Origin: Hsuehochloa calcarea
Lineage: Eukaryota > Streptophyta > Magnoliopsida > Poales > Poaceae
Direction: 5' to 3'
DNA: 64,000 nt
NCBI GenBank assembly: GCA_036346395.1
Contig: CM070609.1
Coordinates: 47,068,777 to 47,132,776 of the forward strand
The notes under the pieces are model-generated. The model was not told where the DNA came from. It did no database searches and saw only the letters and a list, made by a program, of their open reading frames with translations. The translations under genes were made by a program, and so were the position numbers. This document shows positions 12,062-23,216 of the stretch, piece by piece; within the stretch, counting starts at the first letter, position 1, and the number at the start of each line of letters is the position of its first letter.

Positions 12062-12895
12062 TGTACTTTATGTAGAACAAATGTCAACTGCGATGACAAT
12101 AAGTTGAACATAATGTCATTCAACATATTCATTCATAGAGCATGGGGTACGTAAAATTCATTTTCGGGCTGTTTTTGCTGTTACAGTCAAGCTCAGCCAA
12201 GCACCACACATCAAACTAAACCCGAAGTTCCTAGGTTCAGTACAAACAGCATTTCTACACCGTGAAACATGAATAATTCGCTAAGTTTCCGTTAATGAGG
12301 ATTTGTTAAGATGATCGATTTCAGTCTTATCATTAGAGTGACATGACCAAGCCTCCCTTTTAAAATCTGCGGGTCTGGCCAAGAATCTCATAGCACGAGC
12401 ATAAAACATAAAGAATTTCAGCTTTTATCCTCATTCGGTAGGACTAAACTCCATTTCCAAAAAAAAAAAAAAGCACAGGGGATCGAACCAATTCGCCACA
12501 CCATAAACCAAACACCAAAATTCAAGCCTCGCCAATCAGAGTTAAGGCAACGAAATAAACAAGACGTAGCGCCATCCATCCAAGTCGAAATCCACGTTCC
12601 CCCTTCAATCAAGAACAGCCATTTCCCATCAGATTGGCTCCAACCGCTACGCAAAATCCAAAATCCCAAGAACAGCACACAACTAATCCCCAGAAAAAGG
12701 AAAGCACGACAAAGCACACGAGCAAACGGACGGGAGAACATGCATACAATTAATCGCTCCCTCAAACTGTTCGTGGGACGAGATTTGCCAAGAAAACCTC
12801 GCTCCGGAGCTCCCCAAGGGAAAGGTGACGACGGCGGGCGCGGAATGCACCCGCCGACGCAGCGCGGGGCAGGGGGATACGGCAGAGCTCCTCAC

Positions 12896-13070
12896 CTCGG
12901 GGCGACGCGCGCTGGATGGGATCCGATCTGGGGCTGAGAGCGCGAGGGGCGCGTGTTCTTGCGGGGGAATTGGGATTGGAGGTTTGTGTTGCAGTGGGGG
13001 AACGGAAAGTGCCGAAGTCGCGGAGATCGTGGGTTTCGATGAGGCCGAGGGTTTTGGCTGGGAATCCATT
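12896..13070 (-). promoter_or_regulatory. Probable noncoding 5' UTR exon of ENR
   Basis: Upstream of the ENR start codon the minus strand carries a GC-rich block that ends at a good donor (CCCGAG|GTGAGG, donor at 12894-12895). A plausible acceptor (tcgcag) lies about 30 bp before the ATG near 12090. The layout suggests a 5' UTR exon followed by a leader intron of about 0.8 kb. An open frame through it (12683-13069) is proline-rich and not conserved-looking. The transcription start is not determined. Confidence 0.5.
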
Positions 13071-13099
13071 ACTTACACTTCGTTTACATCGGTTTTAAG

Positions 13100-13467
13100 A
13101 ATATATTTTTATTTTTGATGTAATTGTTTATGCTTAGCATGTTTCCTGATAGAATATTTTGTTTTTATTATTATTAGAAGAAGACTAAGAACAATTGAGT
13201 GCTTTTATTTTAGCGCGTGTTTGATGGACTCTCGAGTATCACTAATCAACAGGTTGTGCGTGTTTTTTCTCCTACAGATATGCTCTACGTTTTAAGTATT
13301 GTATTTTTTTCTTTTCTTTTTTGGTACCGATATGTACAGCGTGATGTTGCAAGGTGTAGAATGTAGTAAAGATTTTTTTAGTAGAGTCATTGTTGTTTAT
13401 GGTTTCGAATGGGGAAGCATGTGCAATATTGGTGTAACCATAGGAATCTCAAAGAGCAACCATCTAT
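13100..13467. other. Intergenic, no gene seen
   Basis: AT-rich sequence upstream of the ENR gene and before the left end of the nested transposons; no motif beyond general promoter-like AT content. Confidence 0.5.
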
Positions 13468-14065
13468 TTTGGCACATACCTCAGTACTATATGCACACGT
13501 AGTACAACAGAAATTTTGACACATACAATACTTTTTAACACGTATTTGCAGAAATATTCATCGCGGAGATGTATTTACAAAAATGACACCGTTACCTCAT
13601 AGCCACCGTGCGAAGGTCTCTCCCCACCCGCCACGTCGCCGTTGCCGCACGGTTGTCGTGTGGCAACCGTTGCAGCAACGCTCCCCATGCCACCACGTGG
13701 CCCCCTCTCTCTCCACCCATGCCACCTCAGCCATTGTCGTACGGCCGCCATGTGGCAACTTGTGAGACCCCGGTTTATCTGGCTTGTAATGCTTAACCAT
13801 CCACTCGGTTCTAGCATAACAAATCAAATAAACCGAGACTCGAGACATGTATACTTCCCAGAAATGCAGTATACACACATCTTTACTAAAAAGTCATGCA
13901 TCAATTCCTTTCATTCACATAGAACCGAAGCAGAACTTAACAGATCCAAAGACATACATAGTAAAACTATTACAAAAGAGAGGCCGACCGGCCCAAAGTC
14001 ATACAAATAAATTTAATTAGACAGCGGAAGCGAAATGCTATAAGATGGCGATAAACAAAAGAGCC

Positions 14066-15851
14066 TGTGGATATCACGGGGATATGTTCCAGATCTTAGG
14101 ATGATGTGACAATTGGCAATGATGTTTACGGTTTGTCGTTTCACGAGTTTTCGACAAAGCTACAGGCATTCTGGACAGGGGCGGTCCGACCGGTCCTAGC
14201 ACGGCGGTCCGACCGGTCCCAAATCGGTCGGACCGGCGGTGACCTAAAAGTGGTCAAAACGAGCTGGGCAAAAAATAGGTGTTGTAGGCAAGTGAGGGGA
14301 TCCCAATGCACTTGGTCTCATAATTTTTGGAGTCTCCAGTAAGAAGTTCTATTCGTTTTTAATTTCCAGAAGGTTTCGGAATTTTAGGGCTTGAATTTCA
14401 GCTAAGTCCCTAGGGGCGGTCCGACCGCTCACAGGAGCGGTCCGACCGTTATAGCGGTCCGACCGCTCACATGGAGCGGCCGGACGGTTTTACTTGAACG
14501 TTCGCCAACTTCGTGGCGATGTTATTTTGTTAGGTCAAAGTCATTGGTATCGTGGCATATGGTTTGCGTGATGCATGTTTTGACTAACATGGGTCAAGTT
14601 GGGAAGAACTTGTTCCCGAATTCGTGTTTGCTTGTCCGTGGTTGTGCAGGTTGCTTGGTGGTCAACGACGGTCAACGGCGAGGAGGATCGGGACTAGACT
14701 TGGAAAGTTGAGGTCCAGAACGATCGACGATGCCGGGTGAGGTTAACGACTCAAGCGTGACACAAGATAGACAAGGGTGACCTATTGGCAAATCCATGTT
14801 GCATGGTGAAGCGGTTTAGGTCAAAAGGTTAAAGACGGCGCTTATATAAGCGCGTGTGTGACCCGTTTGTTAGTGGGCCTTAACGAGAGCCCAATTGAGT
14901 CAAACTCTAGAGATTTCTAGGCCTCCACTATAAATAGGAGGAGATGGGGGCTGCACCCTCTCTCTCTCGCTGTTTTTCACCTCTTTTGTTGCTTGCAAAA
15001 CCATAATTGGTTTAGGGGGAGTTGAGGTGGAGACTAGGGCTTTTCATGGTTTGAGGAGAATTTCGTGATCTTGGATTGACCACTGATCCATGATGGTGTG
15101 GGTGTAATCCAGCAACGATCACGTTCTTAATCTATGCAAGGTTTGCTTGAGATAAGTCTCTTTTCGTTCTTGCTTTCAATTTCGTGATTTTAGGGCTTTC
15201 TTTGATCCGCGAGTTTGTGATTGATTCTTTCACGTGAATTAGCTTACTGTGATATGTGTGAATCTATCTAGCATCATCTTGATCATCAATCTCTCACGAA
15301 CAAGCATTAGGATAAAGTTTTCGTTCTTGCCCGGTTTTAGACCTTCTGTTATTCAATTGGAAATTGCTCAGGATCTATCCAAGAATTATCATTATATTCG
15401 ATTGGAATAGGTCCTCAATAGCATAGAGAAGGTGTGTGCAAAGTTTCATAAAGTTTGGAGTTGAGAATCAAAAGTTTGACCTAATTGCAACCTCGTCATC
15501 GGCCGATTTATTGCTTCAGATCTATTCGAGTTTACGGCCGATCGCTCGTCATCACCGGTCGATCGATTTTGAGCGGTCCGACCGCCAAGACAACAATGGT
15601 CGACCGCCCGCAATCGGTCCAACCGGTTGGGTCCAGAGGTCGACCGCCGCCTGCTTTGAGTTTTTGCAATCTTAGTTGATTTTGTTATTTTGTTTAGGGA
15701 TTTAATTGATTCAATACTAGTCTTCCACAGATCGTATATTGATCTTCGTAGCTTCCTAATAGCTATTGGAGTGAAATTGTGTTGAATTCATTATTTGGGA
15801 AAAAGTGAGCGTGCTCCTATTCACCCCTCTAGTCGCCTTTTCGGTCCAACA
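14066..15851 (+). repeat. 5' LTR of SIRE-like element 1
   Basis: It starts TGTGGATATCACGGGG and ends TTTTCGGTCCAACA. It carries clusters of GGTCCGACCG-like motifs at about 14184-14245, 14405-14490 and 15555-15645, a TATA box (tataaatag, 14929-14937) and a CT-rich leader after it. It is near-identical to the 3' LTR apart from short indels. Confidence 0.93.
14929..14937 (+). promoter_or_regulatory. LTR promoter TATA box
   Basis: The TATAAATAG sequence is conserved at the same place in the other complete LTRs of this family (24099-24107 and 48447-48455) and is followed by a CT-rich leader, as expected for the retrotransposon promoter. Confidence 0.7.
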
Positions 15852-15853
15852 AG

Positions 15854-15865
15854 TGGTATCGAGCC
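15854..15865 (+). promoter_or_regulatory. Primer binding site (tRNA-iMet type)
   Basis: TGGTATCGAGCC lies two bases after the LTR. The usual plant site is TGGTATCAGAGCC; here the two bases AG are missing, although other copies in this window (49327, 30916) keep them. Confidence 0.8.
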
Positions 15866-15909
15866 CGTTAGTTCATTCTTGATCTTAACCGGCCACCGAA
15901 CTTTAGGCG

Positions 15910-17740
15910 ATGGATAAGTTTTCTACTAAACCGCATATCTTCGATGGGCACGACTATGCCTATTGGAATAATCGTATGCGAGTCTTTCTTGAGAGTGAGG
16001 ACAAGCTATTTGGGATGTTGTTAGAGCCCCATTGGTTATTCCTGAAATTACAACACCTGCTTCAGCGATTCTTGTGGCAAACAACAACAAAGCTAAAAAT
16101 CTTTTATATGGTGCGCTTGGTAGACAAGAATATGATCGCATTTGCAATCTTGCCATCAAGCATGAAATTTGGAACACTCTCAAACATATCATGAGGGTTC
16201 GTCCCAAATCAAAAGGTGCGCCAAACAGTTTACAAGCGTGAATACAATAAATTCGAGATGCGCCCAGAGAGAGCATCGATGACATTTTCAGTCGCTTTAA
16301 TAAAGTAATTAATCAAATGAAAGCTGTTGATATTGAATATTCTCAATCTGAAAATGCCACCCATCTCTTGGCTGCAATCAACACCAAGAAGTGGGAGATG
16401 AAGGCTACTGCTATAGAGGAAAATGTTGATCTTTCAAGTCTTACTTTAGAATTGCTTTATAGTAAACTCAAGACTCATGAAATTAAAAGAGTTGATCATC
16501 CTAAAAAGGACAACATGGCATTGATAGCTGATCCTCTCAAAAGGTGTTCTGATGGTACTCTTGAATCTTTTTCTGATCTTTCATTTACTTGTTTATCTGC
16601 GATTCATGAGGAGGAACTTGAAAATATTCCTGAGACAGAGTTAGCTCTTCTAGCTAAAAAATTCACACGGGCCTATAATAATGTGAGAAACAAAAAGAGA
16701 GGTGGTCCAGTGACATGCTATGAATGTGGTGAGCTCAATCATATTCGGGCAAATTGCCCCAAGCTGAAAGGTAAGAGCAATCATAAGGAAGGAAAGCCAA
16801 CTTGGAAGAAGCCCCCTTTCAACAAATCAAGGTATGAGGCTAATAAACTTGTGAAGGCCGCTCACCGGGTCCTTGCCGCTTTTGAGGATCAATCTTTGAG
16901 CGATGTGGATTCCGGGAGTGAGGAGGACAAGGAGGAGGAGATCCCTCAAGGCAAAAAGAAAGGGAAGGCCAAAGACTTCACTGGCATGTGCTTCATGGCT
17001 GACACCGACGACATTGATGATGATGAGGTATCTTTTTCTTATGATGAGCTTTCTGCTAAATATAATTCTATAGTTGAGCAATTGCTTAGTCAAGATGAAG
17101 CGCTAAAATTTGTCATGACAAAAAAATAAGAAGTTAGAGTCAAAGATTAACAAACTGAAAGTAGAGCTTAAAAATGCCAAGACCCTTGAACCTGATGAAT
17201 GTTTATCTTGTCATGCTATGCATTCAGAAATTACCAAGTTACAATCTGCTCATAATATTTCTGTACAACAACTTGAGAATGCTAGATCTGAACTAAATGA
17301 AATTAAAAGTACTCCTTGTGAAAAATGTTTAGAATCTAGTAAATTGATTGCTTTTGATGTGTTTGACTCTAGCCCTTGCACTTCATGTTTAGAAAAAGAA
17401 CGTGAAATCAAAGATATCTTAGAAGCTGCTAGAGTCAAATATGCTAAGCTTAAGGATAATATTGAAAATACTACTTGTGCTTCTTGTTCCACTCTTAAGC
17501 TTGAAATTGCTTTGTATAAGGAGAAATCTATGAATAAAACTTGTGATGCTTGTGTTAACTTGAGAAAAGAAAATGCTTACCTTCATGATACATTAGAGAA
17601 ATTTTCTAAAGGTAAGAAACAATTAAACATGATTCTTGACAAGTCTAAAACTCCTTCTAAGAAGCAAGGTTTAGGATTCAATTCTTTTCAAGACAATTCA
17701 AACCCAAAAGTCATTCAAGTCTTGGAAAAGGTTTAATTGA
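15910..17740 (+). pseudogene. gag of SIRE-like element 1
   Basis: The gag polyprotein packages element RNA into cytoplasmic particles. The N-terminus has the PHIFDGHDYAYWNNRMRVFL block, then after frameshifts the conserved NNKAKNLLYGALGRQEYDRI and IDDIFSRF regions. A zinc knuckle CYECGELNHIRANC (CX2CX4HX4C) lies near 16717-16758, followed by a Lys-rich stretch, an acidic stretch (DVDSGSEEDKEEEI) and a coiled-coil region with five CxxC pairs between about 17200 and 17570. Frameshifts occur near 16030-16240 and a break near 17127. The N-terminal and coiled-coil parts are otherwise close to the copies at 49383 and 62055, which help locate the lesions. Confidence 0.88.
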
Positions 17741-17756
17741 ATTCAAACCCAACTCG

Positions 17757-18680
17757 CAAAACATCTTTTAAATGCAGGTTTTGCCCAACCTTGTATTAAT
17801 CCAAATGGTACTTCTTCTAGTGGTACCAAGTACCATTGCACTTATTGCAAGAAAGGTGGGCATTTGATTGAATTCTCATTGGCGTGAGGTTGAAAAATGA
17901 TAGGAAAAATCTTGATAGAATTTCATTCAGCAACCTAGAGCTTTTATGAGACATGGTAACACCGAAAAGAATAAACCCGGATTAGGATTTTCTCACATGC
18001 AAATCATTATGTTTCTAAATATCCTAATTCTAATGTCTATCAGTCAAGGTCGACCTCGGTGGTCACCGGTCGGACCGATTTGGTCGCGGCCCGACCGCCA
18101 AGATAACGCCGGCCGATCCGCCCGACGCTTTAATCCCATGTTAATTTAAACATTGCTCATAATGTAATTCTAGATAAAATCAAGGATAGTACTTCGGTTT
18201 GTATACTCCTTTCGACGTGTGTCTCAAGATCGATTCCTAAATCTTGTTTATCTAACCCCGTGATTGAGACACATCGCTCTTCCGCTTCCTTGATTTTCGT
18301 GGATTACCGCGAAAGGGAAGAACACGTGGTTCGTTGACTCGGGTGTTCACGCCACATGACCGGAACTCAAGATGGTTCACCTCTTTCACGCGGCAACATG
18401 TGATGACTTCATCACTTTTGGAGATGATACACAAGGGCTAATTAAAGGAACAAGATCAATTAGGTAAACAATAAATTCATTCTAAAGGATGTCGCTCTTG
18501 TGGACAAGCTTAGGTATAATCTCCTTTCGATCTCACTTCTTGATGATGGCTATGAGACTGCTTTTAAGAAAAATGCTTGTCGTGGTGCTTGATTCTTCCG
18601 TGAGCTTGTGTTTGGAATATCTAGAGTTGGTAGAATTTTTGAGCCGATTTTTCATAATCTCTTCTCGGATCTCTTAAATG
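17757..18680 (+). pseudogene. Second zinc knuckle, spacer and protease of SIRE-like element 1
   Basis: At 17828-17880 a second knuckle is visible (YHCTYCKKGGHLIEF, final Cys lost). At 18040-18130 the internal region contains GGTCGGACCG-type motifs also found in the LTR. Near 18315 the frame WFVDSG marks the aspartic protease active site, with ITFGDD downstream. The pre-integrase region follows (DKLRYNLLSISLLDDGYET near 18505-18560). Several stops and frameshifts interrupt the stretch. Confidence 0.7.
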
Positions 18681-18681
18681 T

Positions 18682-19632
18682 TTGCTTACATCTTCCTCTG
18701 ATTTCTGGCTTTGGCACCGACGTTTGGGGCACATTGGTTTTGATCATCTGACACGAGTTAGCAACCTTGATCTCATGAGAGGTTTGCCCAAACTCAAAGT
18801 GTCAAGGATGTCAGATGTGCGCTCAGTAGGCATGGCAAACAAGTTGCCGCCACACACCCTCTGTGACTATGGTTATGGTCGACTGACCAGATGCTTGCTT
18901 CATATGGATACTGTTGGTCCTGCTAGAGTCCGGTCAGTCGGTGGAAAATGGTATATTCTTGTCATAGTCGATGATCTTTCTAGATATACTTGGGTGTTCT
19001 TTCTTTCTTCAAAAGATGAAGCTTTTGGTTATTTTCATGACCTTGTTCTTCGCTTGGCTTCTGAGCTTCCTGGTGCTTTGAGAGCGATTCGCAGTGATAA
19101 TGGCACGGAGTTCAAAAATGCTTCTTTTGCTTCTTTTTGTGCTGAGCGCGGTATTGAGTATCAGTTCTCCTCTCCACACGTTCCTCAACAAAATAGCGTG
19201 GTGGAAAGAAAGAATAGGATCTTAGTCGAAATGGCTAGGACGATGCTAGATGAGTATAGCACACCGAGGAGATTTTGGGCCGAAGCTATTGCTACAGCTT
19301 GCCATATTGCAAATCGTGTCTTTTTGAGACCATCTTTAGGCAAGACTCCTTATGAGCTTCGTTTTGGTAGAAAACCCGCTGTTTCGCATTTTCGAGTTTT
19401 TGGATCAAAATGTTTTATTCTTAAGACAGGCAACTTAGATAAATTTGAATCAAGAACTTTTGATGGGTTATTTCAGGTTATCCCGCTCATTCGAGGGTTT
19501 TCGGGTTTTAATATCGAGACTAACCTTATTCAGGAGACTTGTAATGTCACTTTGTATGAGACTAGCCCCGAGCTAGATCAATTGTTACAGATGATTCACA
19601 GTGATCGAGAGCATTTTTGTGGAGGAAGATGA
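18682..19632 (+). pseudogene. Integrase of SIRE-like element 1
   Basis: The integrase inserts the cDNA into the host genome. It begins with the pre-integrase zinc region (LWHRRLGHIGFDHL). The catalytic core has Asp in HMDTVGP (18907), Asp in RSDNGTEF (19096) and Glu in VVERKNR (19204), spaced as in the D,D35E family. The SVVERKN motif has Ser where Gly is usual. The pre-integrase Cys motif looks decayed (no clear CX2C). The open frame runs to 19632, after which a shift into another frame (19601-19948) carries the linker to RT. Confidence 0.9.
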
Positions 19633-19953
19633 GGACGGTCGATATCATTCCTCATCATCCGCCGAGGCGCCCATATTGATACAAGAACTCGCTACGCCTA
19701 CTTCACCTTCGATTGAGGCTCTCACAGATCATCATCATCGCAGACTGCGGAGGTCGAAGAAACGATATCTCACCCGGCGCCCACTTCAGATTCAGAGACA
19801 AAGATCCTCCGGATCGATAATAGGTAATCTACATGAGCGAGTCACTCGCTCCAGTATAATGATCCAAATCTCTACTCTCATTCGGCTTTTGTTGCTTCTT
19901 TTGAACCCCGCGATATATCACATGCTTTATCTGATTCTAGCTGGGTAAATGCC

Positions 19954-20886
19954 ATGCATGAGGAGTTAGAGAATTTTGAAAGAAACAAAGTTTGGAACCT
20001 AGTAGAACCTCCTAGTGGTCATAATGTTATAGGAACCCGTTGGGTGTTCAAGAATAAACAAGGTGAGGATGGTTCTGTGGTTAGAAACAAGGCCAGATTG
20101 GTAGCTCAGGGTTTCAGCCAAGTTGAGGGGTTAGATTTTGATGAGACATTTGCTCCTGTTGCTAGACTAGAAGCCATTCGCATTTTGCTTGCATTTGCTG
20201 CATCAAAAGGTTTTAAATTATATCAGATGGATGTTAAAAGTGCCTTTTTAAATGGTTTCATAGAGGAGGAAGTATATGTTAAGCAACCCCCTGGTTTTGA
20301 GGATCCCAAATATTCAAATCGTGTTTTCAAGCTATCTAAAGCATTGTATGGTCTTAAACAAGCCCCTAGAGCCTGGTATGATAGACTTAAGACCTTCTTG
20401 CTTAAAAATAATTTTGAAATGGGTAAAGTGGATAAAACTCTATTCATTCTTAGGCGTGGCAATGACTTCCTGCTTGCTCAAATTTATGTGGATGATATTA
20501 TTTTTGGTGGTTCTTCTAATGCTCTTGTTTCCAGCTTTTTTGAGACTATGTCCAGGGAATTTGAGATGAGTATGATGGGAGAGCTTAATTACTTTTTGGG
20601 ACTTCAAATCAAGCAATGCAAGGAAGGAACTTTCATCCATCAGACAAAGTACACTAAAGATCTACTCAAACGCTTCAACATGGGTGACTGCAAGCCAATT
20701 TCCACTCCCATGGCAACTTCAACTGTTTTGGATCCAGATGAGGAAGGAGAAGTCGTGGATCAACGCGAGTACCGCAAAGATGATCGGCTCCTTCTCGATT
20801 TTGACCTCGAGACCGGACATTCACTTCACGGATGCCTTTGTGCAAGATTTCAGCGCCTCGAGAACTTCCCATCGCCAAGCCGTTAA
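19954..20886 (+). pseudogene. Reverse transcriptase of SIRE-like element 1
   Basis: The domain copies element RNA to DNA. Conserved blocks are in order: the start WNLVEPPSGHNVIGTRWVF, KARLVAQGFSQVEGLDF, LYQMDVKSAFLNGFIEEEVY, SKALYGLKQAPRAWY and the catalytic YVDD (20485-20496), then YFLGLQI. The RT core is intact. After about 20770 the frame is lost at the RT-RNase H junction (REYRK followed by unrelated residues), so a full pol cannot be made. Confidence 0.93.
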
Positions 20887-21426
20887 GTTTATATTCGTGT
20901 ATTTACACTCACCCTCTTATATGGCATTTGGTATTCATGCTCTTCACTTTGTCCATTAGGGGTTTTTCGATTCGATTTTGCGCGGTCGTCGGTTAGATAG
21001 GAAGAGTACCTCGTGCACCGCACTTCCTAGGCACTTCTCTAGTATCTTGGTCTTCTAGGAAGCGGTCTTACTGTTGCACAATCCACTACAAGCGGAGTAT
21101 GTAGTCAGCCGCTAGTTGTCAGAGCTGATTTTGTGGATGACGTCCACTCTGAAAGATTATGGTTAAATTTTGCTAGTGTTCCTCTTTTCTGTGATAACAC
21201 TTCTGCTATTAATATTGCTAAAAACCCAGTGCAACATTCTAGGACTAAGCACATAGACATTCGTTTTCACTTCCTTAAAGATCATGTCGAAAAAGGGGAT
21301 ATTGTGATGCACTTCGTGGAGTCCGATGCTCAATTGGCGGATATTCTCACCAAGCCTTTAGATCAAACCAGGTTTGCAACCTTAAGAAGTGAGTTAGGGG
21401 TAATTTATCCCTATGGGTTGGTTTGA
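20887..21426 (+). pseudogene. RNase H of SIRE-like element 1
   Basis: The first half is broken by frame changes. From 21133 the frame gives FCDNTSAINIAKNPVQHSRT, then KHIDIRFHFLKDHV and ADILTKPLDQTRF, the standard C-terminal RNase H of Copia elements, ending at a TGA at 21424-21426. The following purine stretch gagggggag is PPT-like. Confidence 0.85.
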
Positions 21427-23216
21427 GGGGGAGTTTGATCTTTTCTGATCTTTCCTTGTTCTTTTGATCTTTTATTGTTCTTTTTCTGAACTTAGTGATC
21501 TTTTTGAACTTTTTAGGTTTTTAGGCTTTTTATTACATCTCATTGTATCATATTGCATTCATATGAAAAATACAACAAGTGGTATGAAAAATCCAAAAAG
21601 ATGCATTGTAATATAAGACTTTCTGCTTATCTTTTAAAATTGATGAAGCTTTGCCTATTACCCTTTGGAGCTTTAGTATTTCAATTCGTACTCAATGTCA
21701 TGTTCAGTTCTTTGACTTGCTGGAATTATCATGCTTTTACATGTGTAGCTAAGTTTTTGCTATATGAGCTAGAACTTTAAAACAACTTGAACTAAGAAAT
21801 TGCAATTTATGGATGTTTTAGCGAGTTGCGCAATTAGTGCTCCTCTTGTGACATTGGCCCTGTCAGAATTGCTTTGTTAGCTCTTTGATCTAAAATTGAC
21901 CATTACTTGAGCTTTTGTGTTCTTGAGATTCTAAACCTGCTCATGTGAAAAATGAAAATCAAGATTGTCTTATGCTTAAATTGTGCCAAACTATTCTTAC
22001 GAGACTGCTTGTCAAATGACATGAACTTGGAGATAGTTTGATGAACCGACGATCTCATGGGGACCGCTTGTCGAAATGACATGAACCTCAAGATTTGTCA
22101 TACGTAGAAGCTTAGAAAGAGTTTGTGGATGGCTCCTAGTCCAGATCTTCTTTACTAAGATATACCTTTAATCAACTTCGGTCAAGCTTAGGATGAGTTT
22201 GTGGATGGCTCCTAGTCCAGGATCTTGTCACTAAGTTAGATCATTAGTCAACTTCAATATTCAATGCATATGAGAAAAATGTTGACAAATGGGCGTTTAC
22301 AAAATATTGAGCAAAATGATTCAATACAGGACCTGATTGACTCTTAATGTGGTCTTTGTTAGATTTTTGATCTCACTTTGACATTTTGACATGGCCAATT
22401 TCATTTTAGGATCCCTGTTGATGAACTTGCTGAATTTAAAGCGTTGCTTAAATTGATCAAATCTGCTGCTTTACTTTTGAGCCTTTGTGCTTAGCTTTGA
22501 TATACATGTCTTACCATGATCTTGCTAGCGTTGTCAGGCTTGATATGCTGTTTGTGCAATATTAGAAATACTGGTTAGCTCTTTTGGGTAATCTCCAAAG
22601 CTTCTTGTAATCAAAAATTGAAAAATACAAAAATGAAGCCACTCCATTGCACTTCATGCATACTCCTCTTTATGTTTCTTGTGTTTCTGCTTCTTTATTT
22701 ATTCTATATTTGTTATCTCTGGATGAGAGGAAGGCGTGATTTCTTGATGAATCCATTGTCAAAGGGGGAGAAGATGTGTTAATGAGAAGATATTACATTG
22801 TTGGGGGAGAAGATTATACAAAGGGGGAGAAACTGAAAATTTGAAAATTTCTGAAATTTGAGGATCATAGTGAGGGGGAGTTCTTGAGTTGCATTCTTAT
22901 TGTCTTATTGAATATTCTGAACTTGAATTGCATTCTTTTATCTTCACAATGATCATGGGTCAATTGAACAATTGTTCTTTCATATGGACCTCATGTGAGA
23001 ATTTTGACCCTTTTCTGGAAATCAAAGTTTTTATGCTTTCTTTTGCCTTGTCTCACATGCCTATACTATTCTGATGCCAGCTTGGTCATTTACATTGCTT
23101 TTTTCTTACTTATGGACCAAGTTGTGCCTTTGTGCGAAAACTGCGAGTAAACTCGTTTTCAAACCTCTTACTTACATTTTCGGGATACTTGCCAATGTGT
23201 TCATCAAGGGGGAGAT
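21427..23216 (+). other. Noncoding 3' region with repeated PPT-like tracts
   Basis: No long open frame was found. The segment 22110-22260 contains an imperfect tandem repeat sharing gagtttgtggatggctccta. Purine tracts of the form (a)ggggga(g) occur near 21427, 22763, 22800, 22819, 22873 and 23207; only the last abuts the LTR and is the real polypurine tract. Some SIRE elements carry an env-like ORF here, but none is readable in this copy. Confidence 0.7.

Noticed and set aside
13575..13878. Short ORFs on both strands upstream of the solo LTR
   Set aside because: They fall in the inverted-repeat arm of the outer element and run into the LTR; no coding support.
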